DNA from: Candidatus Uhrbacteria bacterium
GTDB taxonomy: Bacteria > Patescibacteriota > Patescibacteriia > 2-12-FULL-60-25
Assembly: GCA_009691315.1 (NCBI GenBank)
Contig: SICT01000006.1
Span: 1-24,786, forward strand
Direction of reading: 5' to 3'
DNA: 24,786 nt
Of this stretch, positions 14,441 through 21,392 are shown piece after piece (the stretch's first letter is position 1; every line of letters starts with the position of its first letter). The position numbers and the translations under genes are program-made. Under the pieces are notes generated by a model, which had not been told where the DNA came from, did not search any database, and saw nothing but the letters and a program-made list of their open reading frames with translations.

Positions 14441-14634
14441 TCAATTCCCGCTTCTCGTAAAATTGCTTTGACGGTTCCTTTAGGAAGATCTCCACGATGT
14501 TGTGGAACAACCGCGCGACGTTTCGTGGTGGGATGATAAAAAATCATGTGACTTCCACTTGTGTGATCACAGATAAACCCTAATTTTTCTAGACGCTTCA
14601 CGATTTCTCGAGCACGAAGCGGAAGTTTAGGCAT
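14425..14634 (-). CDS. hicA: HicA-family mRNA interferase toxin
   Basis: 69 residues, typical HicA (YcfA) length with a small dsRBD-like fold that cleaves mRNA on or off the ribosome. The family pattern is complete: an N-terminal helix REIVKRLEKLGF, the catalytic histidine in TSGSHMIFYHP (H29), basic KRRAVVPQH, and LPKGTVKAILREAGI at the end. Its start overlaps the hicB stop by eight bases (ATGCCTAA), so toxin translation is coupled to antitoxin. The order is hicB then hicA, a common alternative to classical hicAB. It lies directly upstream of RNase J on the same strand. Confidence 0.93.
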   Translation of the reverse strand: MPKLPLRAREIVKRLEKLGFICDHTSGSHMIFYHPTTKRRAVVPQHRGDLPKGTVKAILREAGIELKKF

Positions 14635-14878
14635 AGATCTTTGCCTGAGAGTTCTCTGTATGTGTATGAATTGTCGTCACATAAACGGATTCATCTGTCG
14701 GAACTTCTTCTCCGTGTTTTTTTAAACTCCTCACATAGCTATCAATTGCATCTTCAACCATAGTTCTTGCCTGTTTCAGATCTCTGCCATATGTCACACA
14801 TCCAGGAAGACTTGGAACAAAAGCAGTAAATCCTCCTTCTGGTTCAGGACGAAAGATAACATTGTATACAGGATTCAT
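14627..14878 (-). CDS. hicB: HicB-family antitoxin
   Basis: 83 residues forming the partial RNase H-like HicB fold: YNVIFRPEPEGGFTAFVPSLPGCVTYG (the E-GGF-A-PSLPGC pattern is the family hallmark), followed by ARTMVEDAIDSYVRSLKKHGEEVP. It should bind and block HicA. There is no C-terminal helix-turn-helix or ribbon-helix-helix segment, so it is the short form and may not bind DNA alone. A GTTTACA inverted repeat spans its promoter, hinting at some repressor. It is divergent from the large interrupted gene at 15003. No ribosome binding site is visible and the promoter predicts a leader of only about three bases. Confidence 0.92.
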   Translation of the reverse strand: MNPVYNVIFRPEPEGGFTAFVPSLPGCVTYGRDLKQARTMVEDAIDSYVRSLKKHGEEVPTDESVYVTTIHTHTENSQAKIYA

Positions 14879-14881
14879 ATC

Positions 14882-14917
14882 GTTTACACATTAACAGTCT
14901 TAAATCTGAATGTAAAC
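14882..14917 (-). promoter_or_regulatory. hicBA promoter overlapped by an inverted repeat (possible operator)
   Basis: GTTTACA at 14882-14888 and its complement TGTAAAC at 14911-14917 form 7-bp arms 22 bases apart. On the minus strand TTTACA (-35), 17 bases and TAATGT (-10) fall on these arms, so a protein bound there would block transcription. Confidence 0.45.
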
Positions 14918-14942
14918 ACGAAGACTATTTTACCGCGTCTTC

Positions 14943-14971
14943 TAGTCACGCACCTTCTATTAAATTATACT
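14943..14971 (+). promoter_or_regulatory. Promoter of the interrupted giant gene
   Basis: -35 TAGTCA (14943-14948), 17 bases, -10 TATACT (14966-14971). The predicted start near 14978 leaves a leader of about 25 bases to the ATG at 15003. Confidence 0.5.
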
Positions 14972-15002
14972 ACGATCAAATATCCTTCACGATGAGAAGA
15001 AT

Positions 15003-16097
15003 ATGATGCATAGAGAGTTTTCGCAAGAAAATAGCCCTCGATGCCCTTCCCTGCGCAAACCAGAACCAAAGGCAGAATCCGGCGAAGGGGTATTTGAATT
15101 GAATGGAGGTGCCATGAACGAAAAGGAATGGAAGATACAACACTTAAAGAAAATCGTTGAAAAATTTGCGAATACTCCTGACGATAAAGAAAAATTTCCT
15201 GGCAAACCAGATGAGAGCTGGAGTGATAATGTGGAATATGCAAAAGACCCGGAGTTACTGGCGCAAGCGAAACAGGCTATGCGTGATTGGTATCGTTTAG
15301 ACCCACAAGGAGCCGTATCTTTTGTTGCCAAAGTTTTTGTCCCAATCGGCTGGATCGTGGGTCCCAAACGAGTAGAGTTCCACCGGCATCAAATTATTTT
15401 AGCAGAATGTATTTGTCAGGTGATTGCTGAAGTTGATCCGCAAAAAGCCTACCGTACATTCAAAAAGATGACACAAAACATCACCGCGAATAATTTTTCA
15501 TATCCCAGACAGTCATCTTGGCTCGCTCGGGTGGTGACTCCGGAAAATCTCGATCAATTTTATGTGGCTTTGCAGAGGCATGAATTGAAGCTTCCTGATG
15601 ATGATAGACGGTATGCTGATTTGTCCGTGTTAAAACTGAAACGTGGATTGCAAAATCAAAATCCAGACGAAGTTTTTCAGATGATGGAGGAGAGAGACTA
15701 TCATCTCACCACACTGCCGCACGGAGAAGATAGAAGAATCATTGAGCGTTCCGTGGTTCAGCTTTTTTTACAGATGAGAGAGAAAGGGGAAAGAGCCTTG
15801 CCAGAGGACGTGGTGCGAGCCTATCGCTTAATCAGTTTAGATGCGGGTAGAGGAGGCGGGGAAAGCCTGAGCACAATTTCAAGCTTAACCTCTGAGCAAA
15901 AGCGCGAGCTTGAAAACTGGATAAGACAGCAGACTCAGTTTTTTTCCAGCAATCAATGGTTGGATATGCTTGGTCATTTGGGAAGGACAGATGCCTATCA
16001 TCAGTCCAACTTATATACTCGCGACCGTATGTTTGAAGATTGGGCTTTTCGTGAAGCGCCCAAAAATTTGGATCAAGTGTTGGAGGCCGTAAAATAA
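15003..16097 (+). CDS. N-terminal segment of an interrupted giant protein of unknown function
   Basis: 364 residues from ATG 15003, which sits about 25 bases after a promoter. An alternative ATG at 15114 has GGAGGT three bases upstream, a spacing rather short for a Shine-Dalgarno. The first 37 residues are charged and Pro-rich (RKPEPKAESGEGVFEL). The remainder is mostly helical, with repeats of helix pairs such as AKQAMRDWYRLDPQGAVSF and RVVTPENLDQFYVALQRHEL that suggest an alpha-solenoid. There is no signal peptide. The frame ends at TAA 16095-16097, but beyond it the same frame stays open (YGYGRDYHSSSPGWRTS...). The neighbouring ORFs at 16191 and 16530 are also in this frame. I regard this as the first part of one original gene, with moderate confidence. 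I recognise no domain. Confidence 0.6.
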   Translation: MMHREFSQENSPRCPSLRKPEPKAESGEGVFELNGGAMNEKEWKIQHLKKIVEKFANTPDDKEKFPGKPDESWSDNVEYAKDPELLAQAKQAMRDWYRLDPQGAVSFVAKVFVPIGWIVGPKRVEFHRHQIILAECICQVIAEVDPQKAYRTFKKMTQNITANNFSYPRQSSWLARVVTPENLDQFYVALQRHELKLPDDDRRYADLSVLKLKRGLQNQNPDEVFQMMEERDYHLTTLPHGEDRRIIERSVVQLFLQMREKGERALPEDVVRAYRLISLDAGRGGGESLSTISSLTSEQKRELENWIRQQTQFFSSNQWLDMLGHLGRTDAYHQSNLYTRDRMFEDWAFREAPKNLDQVLEAVK

Positions 16098-16526
16098 TAT
16101 GGCTATGGGCGAGATTACCATAGCTCGAGTCCAGGGTGGAGAACGAGCGCCGAACATACAAAATATTCGGGATATCTCTCGCGTTTCTATATGGGTATCT
16201 TGGGCAGTGTGGAGCGAGAGGAGGATATTACGAAAGTGCAGGCAGAGTTGGCCAAACTGCATCAAACGGGATTACCGATAGAGGATTCTTGGTGCGATGA
16301 TCAGCGCTTCTATCGTCACCCGGAGATTGCTCTCAGGCTGATCGATCGTGGATCTGGAAGGGATGAGGCTAACTTTATTGCTGAATTATATTATTATGAT
16401 TTTCCTCAGGCGCTCGCCCGTACGCGAGATTTTCTTGCTCGGGCAGAAAACCATTTGGATAAACGACTCCCGCTTAAGACGCTGGCGAGTTTAGAACCAG
16501 TATCAGCTTTTGAGGTGTATGAATGA
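16098..16526 (+). pseudogene. Middle segment of the interrupted giant gene
   Basis: 143 codons between the in-frame TAA (16095) and TGA (16524-16526). The first ATG is at 16191, giving 111 residues (ILGSVEREEDITKVQAELAK). The 31 codons before it also read as plausible protein (GWRTSAEHTKYSGYLSRFY), although nothing could start translation there. Content is helical and similar in style to the flanking segments (FPQALARTRDFLARAENHL). No ribosome binding site or promoter precedes the ATG. It is best explained as internal coding sequence cut by two nonsense codons. If read alone from 16191 it would be a small orphan protein. Confidence 0.5.
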
Positions 16527-16529
16527 TGC

Positions 16530-19500
16530 ATGGGCAATCCAGACAATGATCTTTTTCGGGAGATGGTGAGAGTGATGCCTTCCGCGCAGATTCCAATTTC
16601 GGTTGAGGCGCTGATCTCGCAAGCTCACCCGGTGATCACAGAAGCAGCCATTCTTCAAATCTTTCATTTTGCCCCGCACCGCCAAGCGTTGGTTCCGCAT
16701 ATCCATACGTTGCCTATGGATTGGCAACTTAAGATCCTTGATCATTATTTTCGGGCTGATTTAGGACATGGGACAAATACGCGTCCTGGTTGGTCGTGGT
16801 TGGATTTAAAAACCGCTGATCCAGCCATTCGACAAAACTATCTTCAGGGAATGAAACGATCACTCAATCTCCACGCAGATGATCAAATCTTGCAAGCAGT
16901 GCTTGATGACCCACGCCTCCCTCAATTGTTAGAAAAATTTTCAACCAGTCATGAGGGAGAACGTTTGCTTATACAAGCTTTGCGCAAGCCGGCCCAGGCT
17001 CAAGGGTATATGGCTACGCCCCTTCAAATATTGCAGGAGCATCCAGGTATTGATCCAACGGTTTTGGCCGCGGCTCTTTTGTACGGATCCACGGGTTCGG
17101 AAGAAGTGGTCCAGGCGCTACGGCGTTCGGAGTGGCAGAATATAGAAGCGATATGGGGTCCGGAACTGCTTATTTCCATACAACAGCGTTTTTTGCCTCT
17201 GCTCAATCAGCAAGAAAGATTTTTTGCCTTTTTCGTTCGGCCTGAGCTCACGGAAGGAAACACACGATTAGGATCGCATGCTCAAGTGCTGATGAAGAAT
17301 TTTTTGTCCAACCATCGTGGTTTGTATAACGGAGAGAATGACGAACGTTTTTTAATGCTGATCAGTTCTCCGTCATTGGCAAAAGTGGTGGAGCGCTTTC
17401 CTGAATATGCGGATGAGTTCATCGGAAATCTGAGACTGCATGAGAAGACCCTAGAGTTTTTATCTGTATTGGAAAAGGCTCAGAATGATGAAGAATTTTT
17501 TGTGGAATTTATTGGATATTATCCAGCGGCTTTTCCCTTGTGCATGGGAAAAATTCCCAAGGAACAATTGTCGCGTGTGATTGATTTGATGGCTGAAAAA
17601 AATCTTCCATGGGAACAGATTGCTCTGGTGCCGGCTGATTGGGAAGCTAAAAAACAGGCCTTACTCAAAAGAAGCGAGCGGATCGCAGGAGAATTTGTCG
17701 GAGGAGTGGTTGTTCAGACTTCATTGCGTCATAGTCTGAAAGATCAGGAATTGTTTGAAGGCCAAACAAAGCATCTTGAGCAATTAGCGGCTCGGTTGAG
17801 AAATTTTTCCTATGGGCGAGATACGAATATGGAAGATATCGGGAAGACGCTGGAGGTCATCCTCGGTGCACATGAGGCTTTGAGCAACAGCGATCTACGA
17901 GACAAGCTCGAGGGCGCATATCTCAGTACAGGTTTTCCTTTAAAAGCGAGTGAACTGACGAAACTTCCGCCGCGCATCCACGCCTCTTTATATCTGTTGA
18001 TAGGTAAATATGGACTGTCGAGAGAAATAAGTTCAACGAAATATTATGATGGCATAACAGACCCTTATCCGAACGCCCTGCAACGCTTGAGCGAAACGCT
18101 GTACGCCGGAAAGACATTGAAAAAACAAGAAGATCTGGATGCGTTCAATTATTTTCTTTTAGCTGGAATAGGGCATCACGATGCCATGCGTGGATTTTTG
18201 TTTGAATCCATTCCGCTCATGGAGAGAAGCGAGCAAGCGACGGCGGCGATTTTTGATATCTCTCAGTTGCTCCGAGGTTTTTGGGCCATGGAACCAGGGG
18301 ATGAGAGACTGAAAGTGGTCATCGCAGAGTTGAAGGATCTTGGAGAAAATGTCTGGCCAACACCAAAAATGAAACAGGCTCAGCGCGTCGAATTCGAACG
18401 TCAGGAAGCCGCAACCATTGTCAGTCGTTTAGAAACATTGAAACAGCGTTTATCAGATCAAATCGTAGAAGTGTTCAATCAAAAATGCGGCGTGGAGCTT
18501 TCTGCTCAAGAAACAAAGAAATTTCTCGCCACGTTTAAAGACCCGTCGCAAATTTTTCTGTATTTTGGGAAATTAAATGAATATCCGCGTGAACCGAATC
18601 AGCAAAAAATATTGTTTCAAAAGTTTATTGAGGGCGTGGCTCGTGGCACTTTTCCTGATCTGCGCTATACCTTGGGCCGCCAACATCTGGATAAAATTTT
18701 TGAACGGCGGAAGAAAGATGAGGTCGTGTGGCGAGAGAATTCGGAAATTCGTGGGCTGGAAGATCTTCCCCAAGAAGATGCGGCCGATGTGGGGCAACGA
18801 ATTCAGAATGTGGTGGATGGTTCCATGTTAGATCGGCACGTGCCGGATGCTTGGCGGCCGGCATTGACCGAATTTTTAGCTTCCAATCCACAGGAGCGTG
18901 CCAAGGTTATTCAGCGAACAGAATATGAAATTGGGCAGTTAGGCTTAGCCACAAAGCTATTTGCTCAGGATATCAGTGAAAAAACACGTAGAGCCAAGGA
19001 AGCAATATCAAAAAATTTGACGGCGACACAATTGGAGGAAGTGAAATTGATGGATCTGGCTTTTAATGTGAGTGGTATGCCCGAGATGGCAGAGTCGCTT
19101 AAAACGTTGCAGAGCGTGCAGAAATTATTCCGTTTAATGCAGGCTTCTACAGAAGAATTTTCTTCCGGTCGGGTGCGCATCGAAGGGGGAACGAATAAAG
19201 AAATAGATTTCGCCTTTTTGTTTCGTGAACTAAAAAAAGCCGCAGAAGACTATCCGGATTTTGTGCGTGACGTTGGTGTGTTAGAGGGGATTGCCAACAC
19301 AGCAGCCAATCGAGGGAAGCAAGCGGTGTTGATTGCTGGTCTGCGAGTCGAAGAATCGGAAGATCCAGATCTTGGGTTGCGCATGGGCACGGATGTGGAG
19401 GGTTCGTGTCAGAATCTTGCGGGCAGTGCGAATCTGAATCGCAATCTCATTTCTTACATCATGGATGGCAAAATCAAAACGTTGTTTGTGCGTGATGGAC

Positions 19501-19856
19501 AAGGTCTCATGATTGCGCGTTCCATTATGCGCGTTTTATATGATGAGAAAAAGAAAACACCGGTGATCCATCTTGAACAAAGCTATCATCGTTCTGGTTC
19601 ACAGGTGATTGAATATTCTAATAGATTATTTTTAGCCCTCGCTAAAACAAAGGCCCGAGCACTTGGCTATCCGCTCGTTCTGTCTAGTCGCTTCCGTGTG
19701 GCAGAAAAAACGACGCCCTATCCAAACGACATTCTCTCTTATGGCGGTCCGGGAGCTGTTGAATATGTTGATAATTTGGGGAATGATCCCGTCGGTGGCC
19801 AGCCGGATCAACGCTACACGATTGCCGCGAATCGTATTTCACAAGTGGAAGTTTAA
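16530..19856 (+). CDS. C-terminal segment of the giant protein, alpha-solenoid plus GSCQ domain
   Basis: 1,108 residues from ATG 16530, which follows the TGA of the middle segment by one codon in the same frame. Without the upstream stops the whole protein would be about 1,617 residues. Residues 1 to about 860 are almost entirely helical with HEAT-like spacing (PHIHTLPMDWQLKILDHYF; PHRQALVP). The last 200 residues are different: LGLRMGTDVEGSCQNLAG (about 948-965), then NRNLISYIMDGKIKTLFVRD and GLMIARSIMRVLYDE, then PVIHLEQSYH. Spaced motifs of this sort suggest a discrete alpha/beta domain with conserved Cys960. I recall similar C-terminal domains in large proteins of CPR and other host-associated bacteria but cannot name the family. 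There is no signal peptide. It ends convergent with the FMN reductase, overlapping four bases. Confidence 0.65.
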   Translation: MGNPDNDLFREMVRVMPSAQIPISVEALISQAHPVITEAAILQIFHFAPHRQALVPHIHTLPMDWQLKILDHYFRADLGHGTNTRPGWSWLDLKTADPAIRQNYLQGMKRSLNLHADDQILQAVLDDPRLPQLLEKFSTSHEGERLLIQALRKPAQAQGYMATPLQILQEHPGIDPTVLAAALLYGSTGSEEVVQALRRSEWQNIEAIWGPELLISIQQRFLPLLNQQERFFAFFVRPELTEGNTRLGSHAQVLMKNFLSNHRGLYNGENDERFLMLISSPSLAKVVERFPEYADEFIGNLRLHEKTLEFLSVLEKAQNDEEFFVEFIGYYPAAFPLCMGKIPKEQLSRVIDLMAEKNLPWEQIALVPADWEAKKQALLKRSERIAGEFVGGVVVQTSLRHSLKDQELFEGQTKHLEQLAARLRNFSYGRDTNMEDIGKTLEVILGAHEALSNSDLRDKLEGAYLSTGFPLKASELTKLPPRIHASLYLLIGKYGLSREISSTKYYDGITDPYPNALQRLSETLYAGKTLKKQEDLDAFNYFLLAGIGHHDAMRGFLFESIPLMERSEQATAAIFDISQLLRGFWAMEPGDERLKVVIAELKDLGENVWPTPKMKQAQRVEFERQEAATIVSRLETLKQRLSDQIVEVFNQKCGVELSAQETKKFLATFKDPSQIFLYFGKLNEYPREPNQQKILFQKFIEGVARGTFPDLRYTLGRQHLDKIFERRKKDEVVWRENSEIRGLEDLPQEDAADVGQRIQNVVDGSMLDRHVPDAWRPALTEFLASNPQERAKVIQRTEYEIGQLGLATKLFAQDISEKTRRAKEAISKNLTATQLEEVKLMDLAFNVSGMPEMAESLKTLQSVQKLFRLMQASTEEFSSGRVRIEGGTNKEIDFAFLFRELKKAAEDYPDFVRDVGVLEGIANTAANRGKQAVLIAGLRVEESEDPDLGLRMGTDVEGSCQNLAGSANLNRNLISYIMDGKIKTLFVRDGQGLMIARSIMRVLYDEKKKTPVIHLEQSYHRSGSQVIEYSNRLFLALAKTKARALGYPLVLSSRFRVAEKTTPYPNDILSYGGPGAVEYVDNLGNDPVGGQPDQRYTIAANRISQVEV

Positions 19857-20404
19857 GCGGGAAATGGCAATGTTTCTCGTCCCTGCTTGAGAATTTGTGT
19901 GTACCATAAGAGTTCATCTAGCATTTTGTTGACGCGATTCTCATAGCCTGGATCCTTGATCGAACCATCCTCATTCCATAGGTTTTTATGATCTGAAAAA
20001 TAGACCGCTTCGCGAATCGGAGGCATGCGTAATTCAATCATAACCTGGCGCAACTGTTCGACCACACGTGCCCCACCTAAACCACCACTCGAACAACCGC
20101 AAATGGCTACGGGTTTGCGGAAACACTCTTCTTCAGCACTATCTAAGATATCTTTCAGGACGCCTGGATAACCATGATTGTACTCAGGCGTCACAATAAT
20201 GAGCGCATCAGCTTTTTCCATGGTCCCACACCAATCATCCGCTTCGATTTTTTCGTGCGAAATTTCACTTTCCATGGCTCGTGGATCAACCAGTTGAGTC
20301 TCGACGCCACGTGCACGCAAAAGTTTTTCAATATACGTCGCGGCCTTTTCGCTGAAGCGGCCTTCACGAGATGTTCCGAGGAGAATGGGGATGAAGTAGG
20401 ACAT
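19853..20404 (-). CDS. NADPH-dependent FMN reductase / flavoprotein
   Basis: 183 residues from ATG 20404. A longer upstream reading would translate the antisense of tRNA-Leu and is not credible. The flavodoxin-like fold has the FMN phosphate loop GTSREGRFSEK (9-19), the isoalloxazine-contact segment TPEYNHGYPGVLKDILDSA and CGCSSGGLGGARVVEQLR. This is the NADPH-dependent FMN reductase family (azoreductase/ChrR-like), which reduces flavins, quinones or metal ions in the cytosol. It lies 24 bases after the tRNA-Leu 3' end on the same strand, so the tRNA and mRNA are probably co-transcribed. The convergent giant gene overlaps its stop (shared TTAA). Confidence 0.92.
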   Translation of the reverse strand: MSYFIPILLGTSREGRFSEKAATYIEKLLRARGVETQLVDPRAMESEISHEKIEADDWCGTMEKADALIIVTPEYNHGYPGVLKDILDSAEEECFRKPVAICGCSSGGLGGARVVEQLRQVMIELRMPPIREAVYFSDHKNLWNEDGSIKDPGYENRVNKMLDELLWYTQILKQGRETLPFPA

Positions 20405-20428
20405 AAAATATCTGTTAGTTGAGTTCGA

Positions 20429-20515
20429 TGGTGCCGCGAGAGGGACTTGAACCCTCAAGATCTTGCGATCGCTAGCTCCTGAAGCTAGTGCGTCTGCCAA
20501 TTTCGCCATCGCGGC
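20429..20515 (-). tRNA. tRNA-Leu (anticodon CAG)
   Basis: 87-base class II tRNA on the minus strand. The acceptor stem is GCCGCGA with TCGCGGC, discriminator A, and encoded CCA. The anticodon arm is CTAGC-TTCAGGA-GCTAG (anticodon CAG). A long variable arm follows and the T loop is GGTTCAAGTCC. It is upstream of the FMN reductase on the same strand. Confidence 0.95.
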
Positions 20516-20528
20516 TTAAGTGACGTAA

Positions 20529-20557
20529 AGCATGAGGCATGAGGCGTGAATCGTCAA
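20529..20557 (-). promoter_or_regulatory. Putative tRNA-Leu promoter containing a heptamer array
   Basis: Minus-strand -35 TTGACG (20557-20552), 17 bases, poor -10 CATGCT (20534-20529), 13 bases before the tRNA. The spacer and -10 are made of the GCATGAG tandem repeat. Confidence 0.4.
20530..20550. repeat. 7-bp tandem repeat, GCATGAG x3
   Basis: Two exact copies of GCATGAG and a third, GCGTGAA, directly adjoining. It lies within the gap between tRNA-Leu and the PurH-like gene. Confidence 0.7.
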
Positions 20558-20564
20558 CCAGGGT

Positions 20565-20599
20565 GAGTATTGGGTATGGAGTATTCGGTATTGTGTATT
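20565..20599. repeat. 7-bp tandem repeat, GNGTATT x5
   Basis: Five consecutive heptamers: GAGTATT, GGGTATG, GAGTATT, CGGTATT, GTGTATT. The period matches the neighbouring GCATGAG array 15 bases away. The remaining non-coding bases (20600-20691) hold no clear promoter; TTGTGT followed by AAGATA is a weak possibility for the PurH-like gene. Confidence 0.75.
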
Positions 20600-20691
20600 T
20601 TTGCATTTTCATGAAAGATAACCGCGGAACTCCCGGCATTGGGCGGGGAGATGGACGTTCAACAAGATTCGACAAGAAAGGACTCGTCATC

Positions 20692-21105
20692 ATGGATCGT
20701 AAACCAGTCGCTCTGATTTCGGTATTCAACAAGAAAGGCATCGTTGCCTTTGCCGCGGCGCTCATTGCGCTCGGCTGGGACATCATCTCTTCCGGAGGCA
20801 CGGCCAAGGTGTTGCGTACAGCCGATATTCCGGTCATGGATGTTTCGGAGATTACGGGATTCGAGCCCATGCTCGATCACCGTGTCGCGACGCGCGATGT
20901 GCGCATCCACGGTGGACTGCTCGCACTCGAACAGCATCTTGAAGAGATTGAGCGGCTTGCCACGCGGGCCGTCAATCCGATCAAGATTCCATGGATCGAT
21001 CTTGTCTGTTGCGACATGTACCCGCTTGTCGATGCGATCGCGAAGCCTGGTGCGACGCTCGCATCCATCATCGCAAGCCATTCCTCGAGGTTCTTCTCTC
21101 CATGA
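20692..21105 (+). pseudogene. Truncated PurH-like protein (MGS / IMP cyclohydrolase domain)
   Basis: 137 residues from ATG 20692, with AAGGAC 10 bases upstream as a weak ribosome binding site. The sequence matches the N-terminal methylglyoxal-synthase-like domain of bifunctional PurH, which closes the IMP ring: ALISVFNKKGIVAFAAALIALGWDIISSGGTAKVLR, with DVSEITGFEPMLDHRVATRDVRIHGGLLA and IDLVCCDMYPLVDAIAKPGATL. Full PurH has about 510-530 residues. Here homology ends after PGATLASII, before the expected IDIGGP motif, and the AICAR transformylase domain is missing. A terminator follows the end of a different frame (21215), suggesting a frameshift or internal deletion. The high GC and heavy CG codon use contrast with neighbours and may mark transfer. 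A functional short MGS-domain protein cannot be excluded. Confidence 0.65.
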
Positions 21106-21215
21106 TCTTTAGGATTAGCGATGAGGACAAGAGTTCCCTCGAGGAGTGTCTCGACTGGAAGACCTGGATCCAGCACGAAGACACGTGCTATGAGCGCATG
21201 GGTATCCGTCCGTAA
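21106..21215 (+). other. Probable displaced C-terminal coding remnant of the PurH-like gene
   Basis: A different frame from the PurH-like ORF stays open here and reads SDEDKSSLEECLDWKTW, then YERMGIRP, to a TAA at 21213-21215, ten bases before a strong terminator. The position suggests this is the original gene end, joined to the upstream part by a frameshift or deletion near 21065-21105. Confidence 0.35.
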
Positions 21216-21225
21216 CTTTTCTCTC

Positions 21226-21252
21226 GACTTGAGTATCCCTCGAGTCTTTTTT
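21226..21252 (+). terminator. Intrinsic terminator after the PurH-like gene
   Basis: GACTTGAG, loop TATCC, CTCGAGTC (8-bp stem, one G-U), then TTTTTT on the plus strand. Confidence 0.75.
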
Positions 21253-21257
21253 AAATC

Positions 21258-21285
21258 AAAAACACCACGCGTCAACGTAGTGTTT
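21258..21285 (-). terminator. Intrinsic terminator after tRNA-Arg
   Basis: Minus-strand stem AAACACTACG/CGTGGTGTTT with a 6-base loop, continuing into a T run. It would end the rpmF-nusB-rnc-tRNA transcript. Confidence 0.6.
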
Positions 21286-21292
21286 CTGGTCT

Positions 21293-21364
21293 TGCGCCCT
21301 GAGGGAATCGAACCCCCATCAACAGCTTCGAAGGCTGCAGTTTTATCCGTTAAACTAAGGGCGC
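21293..21364 (-). tRNA. tRNA-Arg (anticodon UCG)
   Basis: The minus-strand cloverleaf has acceptor GCGCCCT with AGGGCGC and discriminator A. The anticodon arm is GCAGC-CTTCGAA-GCTGT (anticodon TCG) and the T loop GGTTCGATTCC. CCA is not encoded (AGA follows), unlike tRNA-Ala and tRNA-Leu here, so a CCA-adding enzyme is required. It lies 28 bases after rnc on the same strand with no obvious promoter of its own. Confidence 0.93.
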
Positions 21365-21370
21365 ACGAAT

Positions 21371-21392
21371 GATCCTGAGCTTGTCGAAGGAT
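21371..21392. repeat. Short palindromic repeat between rnc and tRNA-Arg
   Basis: GATCCTGAGCTTGTCGAAGG is an imperfect palindrome with arms ATCCT/AGGAT-like and AGCTT/TCGA. Its core (the complement reads CTTCGACAAGCTCAGG) resembles the inner part of the element at 8507-8582. It touches the rnc stop codon. Confidence 0.5.

Noticed and set aside
16099..16281. 60-residue ORF starting MAMGEITIARVQGG between the first two giant-gene segments
   Set aside because: It turns into Trp-rich nonsense after 30 residues, while the frame of the flanking segments reads well through the same bases.
16524..16526. Selenocysteine or UGA-Gly recoding at the TGA in the giant gene
   Set aside because: No SECIS-like hairpin is visible just downstream. 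TGA serves as a normal stop elsewhere in the window, and a TAA also interrupts the same frame.
20405..20509. Upstream extension of the FMN reductase (MAKLADALASGASDRK...)
   Set aside because: It is the translation of tRNA-Leu. The flavodoxin-like fold begins at the Met at 20404.
20877..21275. Minus-strand ORF opposite the PurH-like gene (VLDPGLPVETLLEGTLVLIANP)
   Set aside because: It reads protein-like in part, but overlaps recognisable PurH homology on the plus strand and has no start signals.
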